Below are positions 57,815 to 64,000 of a stretch of 64,000 bases of DNA, piece by piece. Made by a program: the position numbers and the translations under genes. Origin of the DNA: Aselliscus stoliczkanus (Eukaryota; Chordata; Mammalia; Chiroptera; Hipposideridae). The notes beneath the pieces were generated by a model that did not search any database, was not told the origin of the DNA, and saw only the letters and a program-made list of their open reading frames with translations. Within the stretch, counting starts at the first letter, position 1. Each line of letters begins with the position of its first letter. The stretch is taken from NCBI GenBank assembly GCA_033961575.1, contig CM066728.1:97106852-97170851 (forward strand). Direction: 5' to 3'.

Positions 57815-58262
57815 TGATGGTTAATTTTATGTGTGAACTTGACTGGACCATAGAGTGACCAGATATTTGGTCAAACATTGCTGAAGGTGTGCCCATGAAG
57901 GTGTTTCTGGATAAAATTAACATTTCAATCAATAGAATCACTAAAGTAGATTGTCCTTCCTAATGTGGGTGGGCCTCATCCAATCAACTGAGGACTTCAA
58001 TAGAACAAATCGCTGAGTAAGAGGGAACTCTTCCTGCCTGATTGCTTGAATGTAGATGTTGGTATTTTCTGGGCTTTGGATTCAGTTTGAAACATCTGTT
58101 CTTCTTGGATTTTGAGTCTGATGGCTTTTCAAACTGGAATCAGCTTTCCTGCTTGTCAGGCACTCAGATTGGATCTGAATTGCTCAACTCTCCTGGGTTT
58201 CCAACTTGCCAACTTGAATCATCTCAGCCTTCATAATTGCATGAGCCAAATTCTTATATTAA
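57815..58262 (+). mobile_element. LTR-type interspersed repeat
   Basis: 'gatggttaattttatgtgtg', 'agatatttggtcaaacattg', 'aatgtgggtgggcctcatcc' and 'cttcataattgcatgagcca' follow a very common mammalian repeat consensus in order. I place it with LTR-type repeats but am unsure of the family. It ends in 'aaatctttctctttctctc', running into the CT microsatellite as this repeat usually does. The 117-codon frame at 58112-58465 is not a gene. Confidence 0.7.
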
Positions 58263-58281
58263 ATCTTTCTCTTTCTCTCAA

Positions 58282-58342
<61 letters not shown>
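58262..58342 (+). repeat. (CT)n microsatellite
   Basis: About 30 CT units after a short imperfect TTTCTC section. Grown from the end of the preceding repeat. Confidence 0.96.
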
Positions 58343-58344
<2 letters not shown>

Positions 58345-58571
58345 TCAGGAATTATTTTTTTTTAAGGATAATTCACTATATATAAAAAAAAATCTAATAA
58401 GATACTTTCACCTTGATATAGAGCTAAAAAATATAATCCATCCATTGGAATATACTACATTTTAAGTATTGTGTAGTTGTATTGGTTGCTTAGTTGTTTT
58501 GCCCACTTAAAAATTCTTGAAATATTTTTGTTTATGAAAGTGAGTTAAATGAGACCTTAAAGATGGATTAT
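58343..58571. other. Unassigned sequence
   Basis: AT-rich. Nothing recognised. Confidence 0.5.
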
Positions 58572-58603
58572 TATGAAGCAAGTAAAAAATTACTTGCTTC
58601 ATA
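58572..58603. repeat. Perfect inverted repeat (14-bp stem, 4-nt loop)
   Basis: tatgaagcaagtaa (58572-58585) is exactly reverse-complemented by ttacttgcttcata (58590-58603) around a loop of AAAA. Beyond a small internal mismatch, atggat and atccat extend the symmetry to about 58562-58611. It could be a cruciform or a tiny palindromic transposon remnant. Confidence 0.9.
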
Positions 58604-59984
58604 TTATCCATAAGTGTATCCTACTTACCACAGTGGAGTAGCAGATGTGTTATTTAATATCTGTCCATCAAACACCAACATAATAAAAATAAAAGAGTAG
58701 GTGTGCTTTTCCTAAGAAACTAGGACATTTTGATTCTATTCTAACACTTAAATGATCTCAGGAAAAATTTATTCTTTTTCTTTTTTTATTTCTCTTCACC
58801 TGTGAAATGTTTTTATGTGAACTAAATGATCCAAAAGATTTCTACTAACTCAAGTTTTCTGATTGTAGTTTTTAAAAATATATAATATGCTTCACTAGTA
58901 GCAAACAAAATTAAGACCTTGGGGGGAAAATAAAAATAAAATGCAAACTGAGGGATCTATGTACAATGCCTTTACAATAAAAACTTATTTCATTTTTTTT
59001 AAATGGAGTTACATAGAAACACTGTATACATGTGAATAGCAATCCATTTTTAGAAGCAATTGTTTTCTTTACAATGATCTAACACATAGTTCTCAAAAGT
59101 GCTGGGTCTCCAAACAGATAGAATTAGGATGTCTGTACCATTTGCTCTATCCAGGATAGGCACAGTTAAAAATTGTAATTTCTCATATATGTTTTCCTCA
59201 AAGCAAATGCAAATATAATTAATGTTTCAAAAAATATAATCAGTTTCACTTTACTGAGGCACATTCTTTTATCACAGATTATAGCATGAAACTATAGAGA
59301 TCACAGATAAATATATAGTAGCTGTTAACATGTTAAAATTTTATTAAGTTCTGGAACACTATTAACAAACTACTCATTTGCTTGCAGATTGTACCTCTAA
59401 GATGCAAACACTGTTCTTTATTTGCGTGTTTCTTTCTCTTAATAATAATAATTCTAAAAAGATATGGGAAAGGAAATTCCATTAACAGTTTCAAACCATA
59501 TTTCAGTTAGAGTATCCAGTGACTTTCCTGCGTATATAATTGCAGAATTTGAAGTCTCTGCTGGCAGCCAAAAAACTGTGCTTCATTTTCACACTGCTGA
59601 AAATTTGTTGATCTTCAATTGAGAAGGAAATATGAGCACAATACCTTTGAGGCTTGGCTTCTCTTTTAGAAATGATTTATACATTAGAAAGAGGTGTCTC
59701 GTTTGTCATCAGTTATAGCACTATCTGCATTTTTTAATTACACTAGAACAGAAGCACTGGACTAAAAAGGGATTTCTGTGTGAAATTCAAATATGGTTAT
59801 GCATGTTGAGAAAGTTATATTGAGTTTAATAATTTATATATATAACCAGAAGATGTTTTCAGAATCATAGAGATTGTACAAAAATTGCTCAGTTTACTTT
59901 TTTCTTCCAGTAATATTTTAAGGAAAATAAAAGTCAGGTCAGAGTTAATATAAATGGAATGCAAGCTTAAGTAACACTTCATCC
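58604..59984. other. Unassigned AT-rich sequence
   Basis: No gene, RNA or confident repeat recognised. Confidence 0.5.
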
Positions 59985-60030
59985 TCATCTATTCATTCAG
60001 TTAACACCTATTTTTTGAGTACATACTGCA

Positions 60031-60032
<2 letters not shown>
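59985..60032 (-). mobile_element. Short L2-like fragment
   Basis: 'ctattcattcagttaacacc' followed by 'tattttttgagtacatactg' resembles the reversed L2 terminus (attcattcaacaaatatttattgagc...). Very short. Confidence 0.45.

Positions 60033-60086
<54 letters not shown>
60033..60086 (+). repeat. (TA)n(CA)n microsatellite
   Basis: About 22 TA units ending in four CA units. Confidence 0.96.
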
Positions 60087-60119
60087 TTGGATTGAAAGGA
60101 GGAATGCTAATTTAAAATA

Positions 60120-61015
60120 TTTCTGTGAAATAAAAATATAATTCTATGGCTGGCTGCTGGATTTTTAAAATCGTTTATCAGTATGGACACACTGAATGGA
60201 CACACTAGGCTACACCTGGATTGATTCCATCTGTAAGACATTCAGAAAATAACTGAAAGACTCTTGCACACCAGGTTCACTGAGACAACATCCACATCAA
60301 AACAGGTAGGAAAAGTTGATACAGAATCTTGCCCTAAACCACTCTCCCAGACAGTGCCAAGCAACCAGGAGGGAACACCCAACTTCCAGTTTCTCCCTAC
60401 GAATTGAAGGTTTTGAACCACATACCTAGTACCTCAACTTTCTTGACTATATCCGAGGAACTGACTCCCATCTCCACGGTCTCTGGAGGTAAGCAGCCCA
60501 GCATTCACCAATCCCCTGGGACTATGGAGAACGAAGAGGTGGTTTGAAATGGGTGCACTAACACTTCCTGTGGCTCCTCACTGTCAGTGCAGAGGGAGAA
60601 GGAAAAGCAATCCCAATTCCCAGCTGCTTCTGGAAAGTAGTTTTAGACTGCACGTCTAACGATGTGACTCTCTAGTTGCTACCCAATGTCTGGCATATAA
60701 ACAACCAGTCTTGGAGGATTGATGGCTCAGGCGATCCCCAGTCCCCTGGGAGTTTAAACAGACATGTGAGCACTGCCTATGGCTTTACCCCCCAGCTCAC
60801 TTCAGCAATAAAACTAAGACTCCAGCAACTCCTTGGAAGGCACTAGAATGCACATCTAGCACCCTGACTTTTCCAGCTGTTGCCTGAGCGTCTGCTTTCT
60901 AGCTCTTCTCTCTCTGGGAGCTGTTGGGTTTGTTATTCACTAGGCTCCTGGGGTCTACAAAAAACAAAGCAATGGTTTTGAATAGTCCTGTGGGCTCTTC
61001 CTGTAACTCCTCCAT
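60120..61015 (+). mobile_element. Probable old L1 5' region
   Basis: A stretch less AT-rich than its surroundings. It has internal near-repeats ('cagtgcagagggagaagga', 'agactgcacgtctaacgatg' versus 'gaatgcacatctagcaccct', and two forms of 'ccccagtcccctgggag') and ends 'tattcactaggctcctgggg'. I recognise this arrangement from the 5' UTR of old L1 elements. It is followed within about 20 bp by L1 3'-end text, with ORF1 and most of ORF2 absent. No gene-like frame. Confidence 0.5.
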
Positions 61016-61019
61016 CATG

Positions 61020-61850
61020 GAAATGAAATCAGTATATTGAAAGGATATTTGTACTCCCCATATTTATTGCAGCATTATTCACAATAGCCAAGATAAAGAC
61101 ACAACCTTATTGCCTGGTGATGGATGAATGCCTCAAGAAATATAATTAAGCCATCAAAAAGGATATCCTGCCATTTGCAACAACATGAAGGAAGCTAGAG
61201 GACATTATATTAAGTGAAATAATCCATACAAAGAAATGCAAATACTACATGATCTCTCCTATATGTATAGTCTAAAATAGTCCATCTCATAGATGCAGGA
61301 GTAGAATGGTGGTTGACAGGGTTGGGCAGAGAGGAAAATGGGAAGATGTTGGTCAAAGGGTACAAAGAGGGCCGGCCGAGTGGCTCAGTTGGTTAAGAGC
61401 TCGCTCAAGAGTGCGAGCTGAGCTCTGAGCAACAGCTGTTCAAGGCCAGCCCGAGCTGAGTTGCCGTTGAGCTGCCAACAGGTGGCAGGATGGCTCAGCT
61501 AAACAAAAAAACAAAAAAAAAACAAAAAAAAAAACAAAGGGTACAAAGACTCAGTAATGCAAAATGAATGAGTCCTAGGGGTCTAACGTACAGCACAGTG
61601 ACTGCAGTTAACAACACTGTATTGCATACCTGAAACTTACGAAGAGCCATGATCTTAAGTTTTCTCACCACAGGGTAAAGAAAAAAAGCAAAATATGATA
61701 ACTACATTAGGTGATGGATATGTTAATTCATTGGATTTCAGTGATCCTTTAAAATCTATACATATATCAAAACACCAAGTTGTACATCTTAAATATATAT
61801 AATCCCTATGTGTCAATTATACTTCAATAAAGCTGAAAAATTATCAATAT
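61020..61850 (+). mobile_element. L1 3' end (ORF2 terminus and 3' UTR), split by a SINE
   Basis: 'tattgaaaggatatttgtac', 'attgcagcattattcacaat', 'aggacattatattaagtgaa' and 'tgcaggagtagaatggtggt' lie before the SINE. 'cagttaacaacactgtattg', 'gatggatatgttaattcatt' and 'caattatacttcaataaagc' lie after it. The order matches an L1 3' terminus with its poly(A) signal aataaa at about 61826. 5'-truncated or internally deleted. Confidence 0.88.
61369..61534 (+). mobile_element. GGGCCGGCC-type SINE, different subfamily, inside L1
   Basis: Starts gggccggccgagtggctcag with a tRNA-like A box. It then has 'gagctgagttgccgttgagc' and 'ggcaggatggctcagc' and an (AAAC)n-rich tail. Flanked by a perfect 15-bp duplication caaagggtacaaaga at 61354-61368 and 61535-61549. 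The body differs from the four copies at 33-42 kb, so it is a separate subfamily. It matches the layout of SINEs I know from yinpterochiropteran bats. Young-looking insertion into an old L1. Confidence 0.92.
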
Positions 61851-63394
61851 GAACATTTTTAGTGAGATTCCACAATAATGTCCTCCAGTATATTGCTAGC
61901 TATTAAAGAGTCCAATCACAAGTGAAGTAGGTTATTATTTCCACTGTTCATTAAATACTTATTGCTCTAGATAGAATTCCCTTTATGTAATGGAAATGTC
62001 TTAACATTATTATCCAGTTAATATATTTTGGTTGGTGATTGCTAAAAAGTAAGTTAAACAACCATCATTGTTATAGAATCACAGTAGTAATATTTCCACC
62101 TTCTATATATAATTTATGTTTCTGCTATAATCTTTACCAAATAATATTCTAAAATGGATTATGATGATATATTTTTCACAGAAAATAACTTTGCTAAATA
62201 TATGCATGATACACTAAGCCTTGCAGAGAAATCAGGTCAATTTCCTGTCAGTAAATTGAAGACCACCATAGCTTTCATCAAATGCTGGAAGCTCAAAAGT
62301 ATTTAGTTAACAGTTACAGGGTTATTTCTCTATTCAATCTATTAGGGTTATGGTGATGAAACTTATTTAAAATACTGTCTATTACTATGCCCAATATTTC
62401 TTCTCTATACAAAGTATTTTGCTATAACTATAATAAAAAAGATTGGTGCTTTCAGAGTGGTCCAAATACTGGGGATGCCAAAACATGTATGCGAATTTTA
62501 AGACATGTTATGTTAAAATGTGTATATCTTAAAATGTGTATATTGTTTTTGTCACCCTCTGTATAATAGCATAATTCCATAATTTAAACAGAATTCCTGG
62601 TCAGTATATTTAACTATGCCGATTTGTGTTTTGAGTACTTTTTATTCACTGTGATGCCAGTGCTTTAAAATTCATCCAATTTTTATACAAACGTATTTAA
62701 AATTGCTTTCTACTTCAGTGAAATTCACTCGGCTTTCGTCTAAATACGGAAACTTAACAGTCTACCACCCTGATGTCAAAGCTGGTTTAGGGGGAAAGTA
62801 GAAAAGGTGATCCATTCAGTCAAAATCTCCAGGGAAATATAACATGCATGGAACACTATGTACCTTCTGGCACAGTGCTATTATTATTTAATTTGTTTTT
62901 TACTGAAACTTTTTTATAAACCAACCTGGAAAAGAACAAGACATTTTTAAATGACTTGACCTTATGTGTATATTTATGACATTTAGGGCTGAGTAGGGAT
63001 TCAAGCTTTATGGACTAGTTTTATTGTATAAGACTTTTATGTCTTTTTTATTTAAAATTCTGACTATTGTATAAATATACTTGTTATGCTATGGCTTAAT
63101 AGAAATAATATTTCAAAGTACATGTAATCCGGTGGCTGTAAAATGTATGCTGGAGCCATTTGAGGGTCATTTCAACTAAAATAGTCTCTGGTTTAAAAGA
63201 AAAAACACCCAAGGCTAAACAGGGAAGATTTCACTCTTTTTTATAGCAGGAAAGTGCTCTTTGGAGGGTATTACTTCATATATTCTGAAAACTATGATTC
63301 TGGCCCTCTGGGCTATCTACATTAACATCTATGAATCTCATTTAATTATCTAATTTAACTGTCTTTTTTTTTTCTTTTCTTTCTTTTTTTTTAA
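61851..63394. other. Unassigned AT-rich sequence
   Basis: No gene, RNA or confident repeat. A T-run lies at 63364-63392 directly before the MIR. Confidence 0.5.
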
Positions 63395-63590
63395 ATGAAG
63401 ATGACTCCAAAGTTGTCTGAAGTGTGATAATCTAGGTTCCAATCTTGACTCCCCACTTACTAATCGTGCAGGATTGGTAAATTATTTTACTTTCCTCTAC
63501 CTCATTTGCCCTCCTCTGTTAAATGTGTATAACAGTGGTTGCAGTTCACAAAAGTATTTAAGGATTAATGAGGCACAACCTGAAAGTTTG
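63395..63590 (+). repeat. MIR SINE, 5' and core part
   Basis: 'ctaggttccaatcttgactc', 'cccacttactaatcgtgcag', 'cctctacctcatttgccctc' and 'aaatgtgtataacagtggtt' follow the MIR consensus from the tRNA-related head through the core. The 111-codon frame at 63474-63809 begins in it and is not supported as a gene. Confidence 0.8.
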
Positions 63591-64000
63591 CATTGCCTGG
63601 GCCAAAGGATGTTAGCTGCTATTATTTGTTTCTTCTCAAAATTAGCTTATGCATTTCCAGTTACCTTTAAGATATCTTCATCTAAGTTGCATCACCTGTC
63701 ATGCACACTTAATAAGGTCAACAATAAGTATAAAATAAAACAAAATACATCTCTTGTCAAAAACTGTCTCTGTAATGCCACAACTAGAGTTTCCTTTGCC
63801 CAGGTTTGAATCGTGCAGTGATCTTTGTTTAATCTTATGTTTCTACATATTCATAGGCAATACTATATCCCCTGACTTTTCCTTCCCCAGAACCTCTTTC
63901 AAAGGCTTTTATCAAATACCAGTTGTCTTCATGTGTCTTACCTACACCGCTGCCTCTGAGACTTAGTCTCCTAACTCTCCTTCCTCCGGTTATTTCTACC
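63591..64000. other. Unassigned sequence
   Basis: Nothing recognised to the window end. Two overlapping frames (63474-63809 and 63754-63966) show no known motif. Confidence 0.45.

Overview
This window is vertebrate, almost certainly mammalian, nuclear DNA. It is AT-rich and densely mosaic with interspersed repeats: L1 and L2 LINEs, MIR, MLT1-type LTRs, hAT and mariner transposons, and many microsatellites. I found no protein-coding gene, no tRNA or rRNA gene and no CRISPR array. The open reading frames above about 100 codons that I checked fall inside transposons, LTRs or simple repeats, or lie antisense to them. The best reading is intergenic or long-intron sequence. The lineage-specific SINEs begin with GGGCCGGCC, have a tRNA-like A box and B box, and carry a body containing caactagactgaag and a tail containing ttccccaataaaatc. 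They resemble SINEs I know from yinpterochiropteran bats (horseshoe or Old World leaf-nosed bats and relatives), so a bat is the most likely source. That is inference from remembered sequence, not a database match.

Layout. 1-4.3 kb: unassigned AT-rich DNA with two short perfect hairpins and a CA repeat. 4.3-5.4 kb: a complete solo LTR of ERV2 (betaretrovirus-like) type on the minus strand with an exact 6-bp target-site duplication. 9.1-10.9 kb: a fossil hAT transposase gene, itself interrupted. 13.1-13.6 kb: MLT1-like LTR. 15.4-17.1 kb: old L1/HAL1-like LINE. 17.46-18.0 kb: a second probable ERV2-type LTR. 19.6-19.9 kb: non-autonomous hAT element with a perfect 8-bp duplication. 23.2-23.55 kb: an unexplained CpG-bearing segment with NRF1-like, E-box and CRE-like motifs and an open, splice-site-bounded reading frame. 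This is the best non-repeat candidate in the window.

26-32 kb: an L2 fragment followed by a mosaic of L1 pieces. A younger L1 appears to have landed inside an older one, which resumes on the far side of an expanded GAAA/GGAA tract. 33-42 kb: four copies of one SINE family. One has split a mariner remnant that is itself part of a head-to-head pair of mariner copies. 36.3-37.3 kb is a long L2 fragment. 43-52 kb: interrupted L2, MLT1 LTR, several minus-strand L1 3' ends and MIR. 55-58 kb: a large purine tract, L2 fragments and an LTR-type repeat ending in a CT microsatellite. 58.57 kb: a 14-bp perfect hairpin. 60-62 kb: an L1 5' region joined almost directly to an L1 3' end, with a bat-type SINE inserted in the latter. 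63.4 kb: MIR.

Nothing here works together as a pathway. The window records successive insertions: L2 and MIR first, then hAT, MLT1 and old L1, then mariner and L1, and finally the ERV2 LTRs and the GGGCCGGCC SINEs. Repeat names come from recognising consensus-like text by eye, so boundaries are approximate (about +/-20-50 bp) unless a duplication is cited.
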